A DNA stretch of 64,000 nucleotides from Pseudovibrio japonicus (GCF_014651595.1 NZ_BMXE01000004.1:186001-250000); one strand, 5' to 3'. Shown: positions 1 through 9,816, counted from the first letter of the stretch. Made by a program: numbers and translations. The notes: a model not told the origin generated them from the letters alone.

Positions 1-2792
1 CGGGCCTGTCCGGCTCGGGCAAATCCTCACTGGCATTTGATACGATTTACGCTGAAGGGCAGCGCCGCTACGTTGAGAGCCTGAGCGCTTACGCCCGCCA
101 GTTCCTTGAAATGATGCAGAAACCGGACGTGGACCAGATCGACGGCCTGTCTCCTGCCATATCCATTGAACAGAAAACCACGTCAAAGAACCCACGCTCT
201 ACAGTTGGCACGGTCACCGAAATCTATGACTACATGCGCCTTTTATTCGCGCGCGTGGGCATTCCTTACTCCCCTGCAACGGGACTTCCCATTGAAAGCC
301 AGACCGTCTCCCAGATGGTCGACCGAATCCTGACACTCGAAGAAGGGACGCGTCTGTACCTGCTGGCCCCAATCGTACGTGGCCGCAAAGGGGAATATCG
401 TAAGGAACTCGCCGAGCTCATGAAAAAGGGCTTCCAACGTGTGAAAGTCGACGGCGAATACTATGAGATCGCAGATGCGCCCACGCTGGACAAAAAGTTC
501 AAACACGACATTGATGTGGTCGTTGACCGCATCGTCGTGCGCGAAGACATGGCGGGACGGTTGGCCGATTCTCTGGAAACCGCACTGGAACTGGCCGAAG
601 GCCTCGCAACTGTCGAGTTTGCGGATGAGAAAGACGAAAAAGGCAAGGCAAAGCAGCTGGTCTTCTCAGAAAAGTTCGCCTGCCCCGTCTCCGGCTTCAC
701 GATCCCGGAAATTGAACCACGCCTGTTCTCGTTCAACAACCCGTTCGGCGCCTGCCCGACCTGTGATGGTCTGGGTACAAAGCTTGCGTTTGAGGCCGAG
801 CTCGTTGTCCCGGATCAAACCCTGTCGCTGCGCGGCGGTGCCATTTTGCCATGGTCGAAGACCGGCTCCACGTCCCCTTATTACACGCAGACACTGGAAG
901 CCTTGGCCAAGCACTACAAGCAGCCGATGACCAAGGTCTGGAAGGACCTGCCGGAAGATTTCCGCAATGCGGTCCTGTTTGGTACAGGTAAAACCAAGGT
1001 GCAGTTCGTGTACGACGATGGCACCCGCTCTTACAAAACTGAAAAGCCATTTGAAGGCGTTGTCGGCAATATCGAGCGTCGTTGGCGTGAAACCGATTCC
1101 CAGATGGTGCGCGACGAGCTCTCCCGTTACCAGTCGGATCACGCCTGTGACGCCTGTAACGGTTACCGCCTGAAGCCGGAAGCGCTGTGCGTGAAGATTG
1201 CGGACCGCCATATCGGCGAGATCACAGCACTTTCCATCAAGACCGCCTATGACTGGTTCTCCAGCATCGATGAAAAGCTCACCGACAAGCAGAACGAAAT
1301 CGCCTACCGCATCCTCAAAGAAATTCGCGAGCGCCTGAAGTTCCTCAACGATGTGGGGCTGGAATACCTTTCCATGTCCCGCTCCTCCGGCACACTGTCC
1401 GGCGGTGAAAGCCAGCGTATTCGTCTGGCCTCCCAGATCGGCTCGGGCCTGACCGGTGTGTTGTATGTACTTGATGAACCCTCCATCGGCCTCCACCAGC
1501 GCGACAACGCCCGCCTGCTGGAAACTCTGAAACACCTGCGTGATCTGGGCAACACCGTCATCGTGGTGGAACACGACGAAGACGCCGTTCTGACCGCAGA
1601 TCATGTGGTGGATGTAGGACCAGGCGCTGGTATCCATGGCGGACAGGTGGTCGCACAGGGAACACCGGATGAAGTGATGGCCAATCCGGCCTCCCTCACT
1701 GGCAAGTACCTCTCTGGCAAAATGAGCATCCCGCAGCCGGAAGAGCCACGCAAGATCGACAAGAACCGCCAGATCAAAGTCTTCGGCGCCCGCGGCAACA
1801 ACCTGAAAGACGTGGATGCGACCATCCCGCTGGGAACATTTACCTGTGTAACGGGCGTATCCGGTGGCGGCAAATCCACATTCCTCATCGATACCGTCTA
1901 CAAGGCAACCGCTCGCCGCCTCAATGGCGCGCGCGATAACCCTGCCCCACATGATCGCATCGAAGGTCTGGAAAGGCTGGACAAAGTCATCGACATCGAC
2001 CAGTCCCCGATCGGCAGAACCCCACGCTCCAACCCCGCCACCTACACCGGTGCCTTCACTCCGATCCGCGAGTGGTTCGCAGGCATGCCCGAAGCAAAAG
2101 CGCGCGGCTACGCACCCGGGCGCTTCTCCTTCAACGTGAAGGGCGGACGCTGTGAAGCTTGTCAGGGCGACGGCGTCATCAAGATCGAGATGCACTTCCT
2201 TCCAGATGTCTATGTCACCTGTGATGTGTGTAAGGGCAAACGCTACAATCGCGAGACGCTGGAAGTTCAGTTCAAAGGCAAATCCATTGCAGACGTTCTG
2301 GACATGACTGTTGAAGAAGCAGCCGGTTTCTTCTCTGCTGTACCATCCATCCGCGATAAGATGGAAACCCTCGCCCGCGTCGGCCTCGGCTATATCAAGG
2401 TCGGCCAGCAGGCGACGACTCTGTCCGGCGGTGAAGCACAGCGCGTCAAGTTGGCCAAGGAGCTCTCCAAACGCTCAACGGGCCGCACCCTTTACATTCT
2501 GGATGAGCCGACAACAGGTCTCCACTTCCACGATGTCGCCAAACTGCTTGATGTGCTTCATCAGCTTGTCGATCAGGGCAACACGGTCCTCGTGATCGAG
2601 CACAATTTGGAAGTGATCAGAACGGCCGACTGGATTCTCGATCTGGGACCGGAAGGCGGTGACGGTGGCGGCACCATCGTAGCAACCGGACGCCCCCATG
2701 ATGTCGCAGAGGTGCCGGAAAGTTACACCGGCCAGTTCCTCAAGGAACTGTTCGTCCGGCGCAGCGCCAGCAATCTGGATGCAGCTGAATAA
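1..2792 (+). CDS. uvrA: Excinuclease ABC subunit UvrA (5' end outside window)
   Basis: DNA damage-recognition ATPase of nucleotide excision repair, which loads UvrB on lesions. The open frame enters at base 3 with the first Walker A (GLSGSGKSS), so only a short N-terminal piece is missing. Visible in order: the zinc-finger Cys pairs CPTCDG and CDACNG, the first ABC signature LSGGESQR with [11 protein letters not shown], a second Walker [10 protein letters not shown], the C-terminal zinc module (CEAC … [10 protein letters not shown]), the second signature LSGGEAQR and [11 protein letters not shown]. Both ATPase halves are intact. The gene is followed at once by a strong terminator, so it appears to end its transcript. 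Confidence 0.97.
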   Translation, partial: GLSGSGKSSLAFDTIYAEGQRRYVESLSAYARQFLEMMQKPDVDQIDGLSPAISIEQKTTSKNPRSTVGTVTEIYDYMRLLFARVGIPYSPATGLPIESQTVSQMVDRILTLEEGTRLYLLAPIVRGRKGEYRKELAELMKKGFQRVKVDGEYYEIADAPTLDKKFKHDIDVVVDRIVVREDMAGRLADSLETALELAEGLATVEFADEKDEKGKAKQLVFSEKFACPVSGFTIPEIEPRLFSFNNPFGACPTCDGLGTKLAFEAELVVPDQTLSLRGGAILPWSKTGSTSPYYTQTLEALAKHYKQPMTKVWKDLPEDFRNAVLFGTGKTKVQFVYDDGTRSYKTEKPFEGVVGNIERRWRETDSQMVRDELSRYQSDHACDACNGYRLKPEALCVKIADRHIGEITALSIKTAYDWFSSIDEKLTDKQNEIAYRILKEIRERLKFLNDVGLEYLSMSRSSGTLSGGESQRIRLASQIGSGLTGVLYVLDEPSIGLHQRDNARLLETLKHLRDLGNTVIVVEHDEDAVLTADHVVDVGPGAGIHGGQVVAQGTPDEVMANPASLTGKYLSGKMSIPQPEEPRKIDKNRQIKVFGARGNNLKDVDATIPLGTFTCVTGVSGGGKSTFLIDTVYKATARRLNGARDNPAPHDRIEGLERLDKVIDIDQSPIGRTPRSNPATYTGAFTPIREWFAGMPEAKARGYAPGRFSFNVKGGRCEACQGDGVIKIEMHFLPDVYVTCDVCKGKRYNRETLEVQFKGKSIADVLDMTVEEAAGFFSAVPSIRDKMETLARVGLGYIKVGQQATTLSGGEAQRVKLAKELSKRSTGRTLYILDEPTTGLHFHDVAKLLDVLHQLVDQGNTVLVIEHNLEVIRTADWILDLGPEGGDGGGTIVATGRPHDVAEVPESYTGQFLKELFVRRSASNLDAAE

Positions 2793-2797
2793 GAATC

Positions 2798-2826
2798 AAA
2801 GGCCGGGCCAGTCCCGGCCTTTTTTG
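2798..2826 (+). terminator. Rho-independent terminator of uvrA
   Basis: A 10-bp stem (AAAGGCCGGG / CCCGGCCTTT) with a short loop is followed by a run of T. It begins 6 bases after the uvrA stop codon. Confidence 0.9.
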
Positions 2827-3160
2827 TACAGACCACACTGCCGACCCAGCCAGTTTTTCATGGGCAATGCGGCACTTTTCAGCCCTGAAGGGCCTAATTC
2901 TGCACCTGACTAATTATGTCATTTGATTGAAGTTCGCTTAGGTTTTCACCACTGAACACTCAAAATAACCTCCCAGAGCGCTCAAGCTATGCATATTTGT
3001 GCTCAATATCACACAATTGCTGCATCGCACAATCGAGTATATTGCCATTTATGCCGATTTAAGTGGTGTTTGCGCCATCATTCGCCACAATGCCATGCAT
3101 TTTATGCATAACGGACATGCAAAATGATGTGGTGCACAATGCGACGGACTTATGTATAAA
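2827..3160. other. Non-coding leader region upstream of sRNA array
   Basis: AT-rich, with no plausible gene. It holds a perfect inverted repeat (ATGCAT-TTT-ATGCAT, 3095–3109), several TGCA/CAATGC repeats and one isolated CCTCCCA motif near 2972. A TATGTATAAAT stretch at 3151–3161 could be the -10 region for the downstream hairpin array; the -35 is not convincing. No DUF1127-type small ORF was found here. Confidence 0.4.
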
Positions 3161-3164
3161 TCAA

Positions 3165-3350
3165 CTCAAGGCCGCTGAGGAACTCCTCCCAATCAAGCCT
3201 CGGCAGCCCAACATATAATCCTCGGTAGCACCTCCTCCCAAGCTACCTGATGGATCTAAACAGAGATTTCCTCCCAGTTCTCTGTTTACTAGCTTCGCCC
3301 GTCGCTCCTCCCAACGACGGGCGTTAGCTGTTTCTGGGCCCTTTTTTCCG
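3165..3350 (+). ncRNA. Anti-Shine-Dalgarno sRNA array (four C-rich-loop hairpins)
   Basis: Four successive hairpins each expose a CUCCUCCC-type loop. SL1: 3171–3207, 10-bp stem with one mismatch, motif 3183–3191. SL2: GGTAGC/GCTACC 3224–3247, motif 3231–3240. SL3: perfect AAACAGAGA/TCTCTGTTT stem 3258–3287, motif 3269–3276. SL4: perfect GCCCGTCG/CGACGGGC stem 3297–3322, motif 3305–3313. A T6 run ends the unit at 3342–3347. Stem sequences differ while the loop is conserved, which argues for selection on the loop. Known families with this design are the CcsR 'cuckoo' RNAs of Rhodobacter and alpha-r14-type RNAs of Rhizobiales, whose loops resemble the 16S anti-SD. Strand is inferred from the loop sense and the T run. 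Whether it is one transcript or several processed RNAs cannot be read from the sequence. Confidence 0.72.
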
Positions 3351-3457
3351 ATCAAGCCAATCCTCCAGCATGAAAGCGCGATGCCAGAATGCTCGCAAAA
3401 CACGCGTCGCTCGCTACTATCGGATGTCTCTCATGATTTTGTGCATAACATTCCGAG

Positions 3458-4153
3458 TCACTTGGTGACCGGCTGCTCCAAATCCGCGCTGGTCATTCGC
3501 AGCCATCTGGACAGCGGCAGGATATCCGGGGGCTCCCCATTACTCAGGCGCCAGCTATCCACCACCCAGGGTGTGCCGGTGGTCGTGTCCACCACAACGG
3601 CAGAGGCATGCGGGTATTTCAAGTCCAGAAAGAAGCCGCGCGAGGCTGGATGCGTCACCCGGTGGTATTTGAGCCATCCCTGCGAGCTAAGGTAGGTTAG
3701 CAGGCTCGTGGTATTCGTTGCCTCATCAAGGCAATCCATCTGCCCCCTGACCTTGCTATGAGACATATCGAGCCCGCCAATATCGTTGGAGGACCCGACC
3801 ACGGGCCCAAGCCGCCGCTCTTGCCACTGCACCGCACCGGAAATTGCAGCCCGCTCCGCCTCTGGGCTTTCACTACCCCGCTGCAGAATCTGGTGTAAAT
3901 GGCGCTTATCTTGCTCGCTGAATGTAACTGGCGTTCGATATTCGCAGCCGAACCCGTGGCAGATATAAAGCGTGTTGCCCTTATTCTCCTGCGCGCCCAT
4001 TTTGGCGTACCACGTACTTGGCTGCGCATTAATCTGGCTCATGCAGGCACTTAGGCCGATCACACCAAGCGTAATCGCAAAGCCCCGGCAAAACACCGAG
4101 AAACTCTTTTTCGCAAAACACACGTGTTTATGTGAATCACTTTGCACAACCAT
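3458..4153 (-). CDS. Putative lipoprotein with Cys–His–Asp arrangement, unknown function
   Basis: A 231-residue protein from the ATG at 4153; an upstream in-frame TTG at 4216 would add 21 residues without an obvious RBS. The N-terminus is basic, then hydrophobic, then LSAC (Cys37), a lipobox pointing to a periplasmic lipoprotein. The C-terminal half contains Cys141 (QMDCLDEAT), His182 (YPHASAVVVD) and Asp199 (WVVDSW). This spacing recalls transglutaminase-like or papain-like cysteine enzymes, but I do not recognise the family. It reads toward the sRNA array and is divergent from trmFO. Confidence 0.75.
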   Translation of the reverse strand: MVVQSDSHKHVCFAKKSFSVFCRGFAITLGVIGLSACMSQINAQPSTWYAKMGAQENKGNTLYICHGFGCEYRTPVTFSEQDKRHLHQILQRGSESPEAERAAISGAVQWQERRLGPVVGSSNDIGGLDMSHSKVRGQMDCLDEATNTTSLLTYLSSQGWLKYHRVTHPASRGFFLDLKYPHASAVVVDTTTGTPWVVDSWRLSNGEPPDILPLSRWLRMTSADLEQPVTK

Positions 4154-4277
4154 GGAAGATTGATGGCCTAAATGATTGAACTGAGCAAGTTCTGAGGCTA
4201 AGCAATCCGCAAGCAAGAAAAACTTTGGCTTCTATGGACGTATTAGCGCAACAGAAGCCCAGTCGATTGGATAGGAA

Positions 4278-5675
4278 ATGACGAAGCAACCCATACACGT
4301 GGTTGGTGGCGGCCTGGCAGGTTCCGAAGCAGCCTGGCAGATTGCAGAAAAAGGCCTGAAGGTCGTCCTGCACGAAATGCGCCCGACACGTGAGACCGAT
4401 GCACACAAAACAGACGGCCTTGCAGAATTGGTATGCTCCAACTCATTCCGCTCTGACGATGCTGAAAACAACGCAGTTGGTCTGCTCCACGCCGAGCTAC
4501 GCGCAGCTGGCTCTCTAATCATGAAATCTGCAGATGCCAACAAGGTACCTGCGGGTGGCGCTCTGGCTGTTGACCGCGACGGCTTCTCCGAAGCTGTGCA
4601 GGCAGCACTGGAAGCCCATGAGAATGTCGAGATCATCCGCGAGGAGATCACCCAGATTCCGTCCGCGGAAAACGGTCAGGTCATTCTGGCAACCGGCCCG
4701 CTCACGTCTCCGGCCCTCTCCGAGCAGATCCTCAAGGCAACCGGCGAAGACTCCCTCGCCTTCTTTGATGCAATCGCGCCGATTATTCACACCGAGTCCA
4801 TCAATATGGACAAGGCCTGGTATCAGTCCCGCTACGACAAAGTCGGCCCGGGCGGGACCGGAAAAGACTACATCAACTGCCCGATGGACAAAGAGCAGTA
4901 TGAAGCCTTTATCGACGCATTGATCGGCGGCGAGAAAACCTCCTTCAAAGAATGGGAAGAAAACACACCCTATTTCGACGGCTGCCTTCCTATTGAAGTG
5001 ATGGCAGAACGTGGCCGCGAAACCTTGCGCCATGGCCCAATGAAACCAATGGGCCTGACCAACGCACACCAGCCAGACATCAAAGCCTACGCAGTTGTCC
5101 AGCTGCGTCAGGACAATGCTCTGGGCACGCTGTACAACATGGTTGGATTCCAGACCAAACTGAAGTACGGCGCACAGGCGGAGATCCTCCGTATGATCCC
5201 AGGCCTGGAAGACGCTCAGTTCGCACGTCTTGGCGGCCTGCACCGCAATACCTTCCTCAACTCCCCTCGTCTTCTGGATGAGCAAATGCGTCTCAAGGTC
5301 CTGCCGCACGTACGCTTTGCAGGCCAGATCACTGGCTGTGAAGGCTATGTGGAATCCACCGCCGTTGGTTGTCTGACTGGCCTGTTCGCAGCCCATCAGG
5401 CACTTGGGACAGACATTGCACCTCCGCCAGTAACAACTGCATGCGGCGCAATCGTCAACCACATCACCGGCGGCCACATTGATCGTGAAGATGGCTCAGG
5501 TCCGCGCTCATTCCAACCAATGAACATCAACTTCGGTCTGCTGCCCCCACTGGACGAGATGCCAAAGCATCCGGAAGGCAAACGTCTGCGCGGCAAGGAA
5601 AAGACCCGCCTGAAAAAGCAGGTCATGGCCAAGCGTGGTCTGGATGATTTCAAGGCATGGGTTGCCAACGTATAA
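4278..5675 (+). CDS. trmFO: Folate/FAD-dependent tRNA m5U54 methyltransferase TrmFO
   Basis: Makes 5-methyluridine at position 54 of the tRNA T-loop using methylenetetrahydrofolate and FADH2. The 465-residue protein starts with the FAD dinucleotide motif [12 protein letters not shown] and has the family block [11 protein letters not shown], whose Cys53 matches the catalytic cysteine numbering of the family. The C-terminal glycine-rich region ([12 protein letters not shown]) and the [13 protein letters not shown] block are also typical. It is monocistronic and ends at a strong bidirectional terminator shared with the convergent NDUFAF6-like gene. Confidence 0.96.
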   Translation: MTKQPIHVVGGGLAGSEAAWQIAEKGLKVVLHEMRPTRETDAHKTDGLAELVCSNSFRSDDAENNAVGLLHAELRAAGSLIMKSADANKVPAGGALAVDRDGFSEAVQAALEAHENVEIIREEITQIPSAENGQVILATGPLTSPALSEQILKATGEDSLAFFDAIAPIIHTESINMDKAWYQSRYDKVGPGGTGKDYINCPMDKEQYEAFIDALIGGEKTSFKEWEENTPYFDGCLPIEVMAERGRETLRHGPMKPMGLTNAHQPDIKAYAVVQLRQDNALGTLYNMVGFQTKLKYGAQAEILRMIPGLEDAQFARLGGLHRNTFLNSPRLLDEQMRLKVLPHVRFAGQITGCEGYVESTAVGCLTGLFAAHQALGTDIAPPPVTTACGAIVNHITGGHIDREDGSGPRSFQPMNINFGLLPPLDEMPKHPEGKRLRGKEKTRLKKQVMAKRGLDDFKAWVANV

Positions 5676-5704
5676 AGCGTTCAAAACCAGCCACAAGAAA
5701 CAGG

Positions 5705-5729
5705 AAAGGCCGGAAAGTCCGGCCTTTTT
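5705..5729. terminator. Bidirectional terminator between trmFO and the NDUFAF6-like gene
   Basis: Perfect 10-bp stem AAAGGCCGGA / TCCGGCCTTT with a 3-base loop. T5 follows on the plus strand. On the minus strand the hairpin is followed by TTTCCTG, so it can serve both convergent genes. Confidence 0.88.
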
Positions 5730-6590
5730 CTATGTGCGGGAGAGTTTCGCAAGGCGCCGCGACGTACGCCACATATGCCACATCCGTTGCATATGTGAGG
5801 CACCACCGGTCATATGCAACGGCTCATAACCATCCTTCTCCGCCTCCTTAAAGAACAGCTCTACCTGAAACACAGGCAGGAATGCAGGTAAGACAGTCGG
5901 GTCAATCCCTTTCAGTCCCGTTTCACAGTCGCCGAGATGTTTTTGGCTCACCGCAACCATTGCTTTGAAGATTGCCTTGACGCCATTATCTGAAACCTTT
6001 GCCCTCAAGGAACTGGCGTGCACATCGTGGCGCTTCAATATCTCATCAGGAATGAACTGCTGCTGACGTGAAGCCTGCAGGGCCAGCGTCTGCATAAGTC
6101 CGGAAAGCGCATACGCAACCCCGCCATGCCCACAAGCATCGGAAACCTGCCGGTCTGCTGGCTTTCCGCTCAAAATCATGCAGGCAAGCAGCACCACAAC
6201 CGAACTGGTTTCACCGCAATAGCCTTCCAGATCATTCAAAGTTGGCATCGGGTCGGAATAAAGATCAAACCGGCGTGCCGAAATCAGATTGAGAAACGGC
6301 TCACGCGGCAGTTTATGCCGCTCGATCGTCTCCAAAATCGCTTGCGCAACCGGATTTTGCATCACATCGCCGTGGTTAGTACCGCTTAGCGCATCGTGCC
6401 ACCATTGCAGGCGAATTTCTCCGGGCATCGGTTCATTGACCAGCTCGCGAATACGCGCAATCTCGCAGGCAAACGCATAAAGCGCAAGCAAACTCGCACG
6501 AGCCTCGTCCGGCGCATATAGCGCGCTCAGATACCGGTCATAGGAAAAGCGTTTTACAAAATCATTGCAATAGGAATCGGCCTGGCTCAT
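5730..6590 (-). CDS. Squalene/phytoene synthase family protein, NDUFAF6-like
   Basis: A 286-residue all-alpha trans-isoprenyl synthase-fold protein. The block DEARASLLALYAFACEIA and then LQWWHDAL is the signature of the branch that includes mitochondrial NDUFAF6 (C8orf38), a complex I assembly factor. The Asp-rich motifs of true squalene/phytoene synthases (DxxxD pairs) are weak: only DLYSDPMPT is seen. A biosynthetic role is therefore unlikely, and there is no carotenoid or hopanoid gene nearby. Its neighbour is the NDUFAF3-like gene, which supports a respiratory-assembly role. That role is inference from the mitochondrial homologues. Confidence 0.82.
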   Translation of the reverse strand: MSQADSYCNDFVKRFSYDRYLSALYAPDEARASLLALYAFACEIARIRELVNEPMPGEIRLQWWHDALSGTNHGDVMQNPVAQAILETIERHKLPREPFLNLISARRFDLYSDPMPTLNDLEGYCGETSSVVVLLACMILSGKPADRQVSDACGHGGVAYALSGLMQTLALQASRQQQFIPDEILKRHDVHASSLRAKVSDNGVKAIFKAMVAVSQKHLGDCETGLKGIDPTVLPAFLPVFQVELFFKEAEKDGYEPLHMTGGASHMQRMWHMWRTSRRLAKLSRT

Positions 6591-6610
6591 TGCTGGGTCC
6601 CATGTTTAGA

Positions 6611-7015
6611 TCAGGTGTAATCGACAGCAATAAAGACAGCCGCCACGGCGCGGTCTTCTCCAAGCATCACGTTATAGGTCCGCACAGCAGCACCCGTGGA
6701 CATGCTGTCCACCATGATGCCCTTTTCGCGAAACGGCCCCTTGCGGGCCTCTGGAAACGGCTTCAGCTCATCCCCGCAACCGATCAAAAGCACTTCAATC
6801 CCGTCAGCTTCCTGAAGGATCTGGTCCAGCGCCTCATCGGTAATCTCCTCAAAGCACGTCGGCGACCAGCCATACACACCGGAAGGCACACACATCAAAG
6901 ATCCGCGGTGGGACATGTCGGCAAATCGAAACCCGCCGTTTCCGTAGGCGTCAATCTGTGCCCGTCCAGGAAAATGCGCATCCCGCAGTTCCAACGGCTC
7001 TCCACGTTTTCCCAT
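6611..7015 (-). CDS. Mth938-like domain protein (DUF498, NDUFAF3 homologue)
   Basis: The start at 7015 is fixed by a GGAGG Shine-Dalgarno sequence and gives 134 residues; the longer frame up to 7138 would run back through the secF terminator. The Mth938 domain is small and Rossmann-like, with the hallmark GGFRFADMSHRGSLM followed by VLLIGCG and the late VDSMSTGAAVRTYNVM. The mitochondrial homologue NDUFAF3 is a complex I assembly factor. The gene lies 20 bp upstream of the NDUFAF6-like gene in the same direction, so the two probably form an operon. Confidence 0.87.
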   Translation of the reverse strand: MGKRGEPLELRDAHFPGRAQIDAYGNGGFRFADMSHRGSLMCVPSGVYGWSPTCFEEITDEALDQILQEADGIEVLLIGCGDELKPFPEARKGPFREKGIMVDSMSTGAAVRTYNVMLGEDRAVAAVFIAVDYT

Positions 7016-7102
7016 AATGACCTCCGGTGGGCTGTTCGGCCCAGTATACGTGCAAACTGATAGACCCTGTTTAATTACACTCAAAAGAATGTCCAATAGA
7101 AA

Positions 7103-7134
7103 ATGGGGCTGACCACAACTGTGCTCAGCCCCAT
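7103..7134 (-). terminator. Terminator downstream of secF
   Basis: Perfect 10-bp inverted repeat ATGGGGCTGA / TCAGCCCCAT with a 12-base loop. Read on the minus strand it is followed by TTTTC. It separates yajC–secD–secF from the NDUFAF3/NDUFAF6-like pair. Confidence 0.75.
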
Positions 7135-7159
7135 CCAAAACCCTAGCTGTTTCTGCAAG

Positions 7160-8101
7160 TTACGCAGATTTTGAAGGGGACGTTACGTCCTCTTTCCTGT
7201 CAAAAGCATTGGCGCGAAGCTTCATCAGCATGAGCAACGGCGCCGCCAGGAAGATAGAAGAGTAAGTACCGATCACGATACCGAAGATCATCGCCAGCAC
7301 GAAGGACTGGATCACTTCACCGCCCAAGAAGTACAACGCAAACAGCGCCAGCAACGTGGTCACAGATGTCATTGTTGTACGGGACAGGGTCTCGTTGATG
7401 GACTTATCGAGCAGCTCTTCGAGAGAAAGACGCTTATAACGACGCAGGTTCTCGCGAATACGGTCATAAACAACCACCGTATCGTTGAGCGAGTAACCGA
7501 TGATCGTCAGCACTGCCGCAATACTGGACAACGTAAAGTCCAGTTGCAGAAGCGAGAACAATCCAATCGTCAGCAAGATATCATTGAAGGTGGTTATGAT
7601 CGCGCCAACTGCGAACTGCCATTCAAAGCGGAACCAGATGTAAAACATGATCATGACCAAAGCAGAGCCCACAGCCAGCACACCTGCATAAGCAAGCTCA
7701 CCGGACACGCGCGGCCCAACCACTTCAGTTCTGCGGAATTCATAGTCGTCGGCAAAGGTTGCACGAACGCTTTCTACCACATCCTGCTGCGCACCCTCTT
7801 CATCGCCCTGGGATTCAATACGGATCAGAACTTCAGAGGGATCTCCAAATTCCTGTACCTGTACATCACCCAGATTAAGTGCACCGAGAGACTGGCGAAC
7901 TTGAGCAAGATCGGCAGGGCCGCTCTTGGACCGCAATTCGATCAGTGTACCGCCTTTGAAGTCAATGCCGTAGTTCAGACCAACTGTCAGGAACAGCACG
8001 ACGGCCAGAACCGCAACAATTGCAGACAACGGAAAACTCAAAACCCGCCAATGCATAAAGCGGAAATTGGTTTGCTCCGGAACAAGTCTAAGAAGTTTCA
8101 T
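7160..8101 (-). CDS. secF: Protein translocase subunit SecF
   Basis: Inner-membrane partner of SecD that uses proton motive force to help pull preproteins through SecYEG. The 313-residue protein has a first membrane span (LSAIVAVLAVVLFLTVG), the GIDFKGGT motif, a periplasmic loop, and five C-terminal spans including the Sec_GG family block IIGYSLNDTVVVYDRIREN. It lies 15 bp downstream of secD and is co-transcribed with it. A hairpin terminator follows. Confidence 0.97.
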   Translation of the reverse strand: MKLLRLVPEQTNFRFMHWRVLSFPLSAIVAVLAVVLFLTVGLNYGIDFKGGTLIELRSKSGPADLAQVRQSLGALNLGDVQVQEFGDPSEVLIRIESQGDEEGAQQDVVESVRATFADDYEFRRTEVVGPRVSGELAYAGVLAVGSALVMIMFYIWFRFEWQFAVGAIITTFNDILLTIGLFSLLQLDFTLSSIAAVLTIIGYSLNDTVVVYDRIRENLRRYKRLSLEELLDKSINETLSRTTMTSVTTLLALFALYFLGGEVIQSFVLAMIFGIVIGTYSSIFLAAPLLMLMKLRANAFDRKEDVTSPSKSA

Positions 8102-8116
8102 GAGGCATGCTCCGCA

Positions 8117-9721
8117 TTAAATTGGCAGTTTGGATGGACGCTTGCGCTTCACCCACATTGCAATGAGGAAACGCGACACAGTGAACGCTGAGAACACCGT
8201 GGTGAAAATCCCGACCATCAACGTCACAGCAAAGCCTTTGACAGGGCCAGAGCCGATGGAGAACAGGATCACAGCCACAATCAACGTTGTGATGTTTGCA
8301 TCCAAAATTGTGCCAAGTGCACGGCTGAAACCAGCATCGATCGAGCCGATAGCAGACCGCCCTGCCCGTGCTTCTTCACGAATACGTTCATAAATCAGCA
8401 CGTTGGCATCAACCGCCATACCAATCGTCAAAACGACACCCGCAATACCCGGCAAGGTCAACGTCGCCTGAAGCGTGGTGAGAACACCGAAGATCAGGAA
8501 GATGTTTGCCGCAAGAGCCAGGTTCGCAATCACACCAAACTGCCCATAGGCCGCCAGCATGAAGAGCACCACGGCAGCTGCCGCTACAAGAGACGCGATT
8601 TTACCGCTATCAATGGAATCCTGACCAAGGCCCGGCCCAACGGAACGCTCTTCAACCACATCCAAACGCGCCGGAAGCGCACCTGCACGCAGCAGAACAG
8701 CAAGGTCATTTGCTCCATCAACAGTGAAGTTACCGGAGATCTGTCCAGAACCACCAGTAATTGCCTGACGGATAACTGGAGCTGTAATCACTTCGTCATC
8801 CAGCACGATTGCAAACGGCTGTCCAACATTGGCACGGGTCACATCTGCAAAGATGCGGGCACCAGTCGTGTTGAAGCGGAAGTTCACAACAGGCTCATTG
8901 GTCTGCTGGTCAAACGCGACAGAGGCGTCCTGCAGCTCTTCACCAGTCAGCAGCGGTGCTTCATCCAGCAGGTAAGGCTGTCCATCAGCACCTTCAACAA
9001 CGATCGTACCAGCTGGTGGACGTCCCTGAAGTGCCTGAGACGCGCTCATTTCCTGACTGACAAGATGGAAGGTCAACTGTGCGGTTGCGCCAATAATATC
9101 CTTCAGACGCTGAGGATCGGACTCGCCCGGTGCCTCAACAAGGATACGATCAGTACCCTGACGCTGAATGGAAGGCTCCGTGGTGCCCAGTTCATCAACA
9201 CGGCGACGGATCACCTCAATGGACTGGCTCACAACCGAAGCAAGCCGCATGTCCAGCCCTTCTTCGGAAAAGACCATGCGGAACAGGCCGTCGCCCTGAG
9301 GCTCAAGCACAAATTCATTCACCGTAGCTCCGCCAAAAACGCCGGAGTTAAGCGGATTTACAAGTTCGGAAAGACGTTGTTCAGCTTCGTCAAAGCGTGT
9401 GTTGTCACGAATGCGCACCTGCACGCCGTCACCCTGAATACCCAGTCCGGTATAACCGATCCTCGGGTTTTCGCGCAGGGCCTGGCGGATGCTGCCAACC
9501 AGCTGAATGAACTGCTTTTCCTTGTAATCTTCCTTATCAACCTCGTAGAGCAGATAAGCGCCGCCCTGAAGGTCGAGACCAAGTACAATCTGGCGTTTTG
9601 GCATAAAGTCCGGCCATGACTGTACGGTGCTTGCCGGGAAGAAGTTCGGCAATGTGGTTAAGATACCGCCCAGCACCACAACAATAATCAGGGCGATTTT
9701 CCAACGCGCGAAATGAAGCAT
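8117..9721 (-). CDS. secD: Protein translocase subunit SecD
   Basis: A 534-residue inner-membrane subunit of the SecDF accessory translocon. It begins with a single N-terminal span and the LGLDLQGGAYLLYEVD motif, carries a long periplasmic P1 region (about residues 60–350), and ends with five spans including VLTIGMAVDANVLIYERIREE. It starts at 9721 and is followed by secF after 15 bp. A nested palindrome lies in the 95-bp gap separating it from yajC. Confidence 0.97.
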   Translation of the reverse strand: MLHFARWKIALIIVVVLGGILTTLPNFFPASTVQSWPDFMPKRQIVLGLDLQGGAYLLYEVDKEDYKEKQFIQLVGSIRQALRENPRIGYTGLGIQGDGVQVRIRDNTRFDEAEQRLSELVNPLNSGVFGGATVNEFVLEPQGDGLFRMVFSEEGLDMRLASVVSQSIEVIRRRVDELGTTEPSIQRQGTDRILVEAPGESDPQRLKDIIGATAQLTFHLVSQEMSASQALQGRPPAGTIVVEGADGQPYLLDEAPLLTGEELQDASVAFDQQTNEPVVNFRFNTTGARIFADVTRANVGQPFAIVLDDEVITAPVIRQAITGGSGQISGNFTVDGANDLAVLLRAGALPARLDVVEERSVGPGLGQDSIDSGKIASLVAAAAVVLFMLAAYGQFGVIANLALAANIFLIFGVLTTLQATLTLPGIAGVVLTIGMAVDANVLIYERIREEARAGRSAIGSIDAGFSRALGTILDANITTLIVAVILFSIGSGPVKGFAVTLMVGIFTTVFSAFTVSRFLIAMWVKRKRPSKLPI

Positions 9722-9748
9722 GAGTATATGCCCCGTCCTAGTATGGGC

Positions 9749-9792
9749 AGACCGCTCTTACCGCGGCATATGCCGAAACAGGAGAGCGGTCT
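9749..9792 (-). repeat. Nested palindrome in the yajC–secD gap
   Basis: Outer perfect 10-bp arms AGACCGCTCT (9749–9758) / AGAGCGGTCT (9783–9792) enclose a perfect 12-bp palindrome CGGCATATGCCG (9764–9775). There is no T run on either strand, so it is not a standard terminator. It could be an RNA processing or mRNA-stability element setting the yajC to secDF ratio. Confidence 0.6.
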
Positions 9793-9816
9793 GAAGCTAC
9801 AAGCATCAAGGCGCGA

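Noticed and set aside
666-2195. Long minus-strand open frame across uvrA
   Set aside because: It is antisense to the conserved UvrA frame, has no RBS or known motif, and similar shadow frames exist opposite serS, pflB, argS and ntrX. They reflect GC-rich codon use.
5730-6590. True squalene or phytoene synthase
   Set aside because: The Asp-rich prenyl-phosphate motifs are weak and there is no isoprenoid end-product gene nearby; the NDUFAF6-like assignment fits better.
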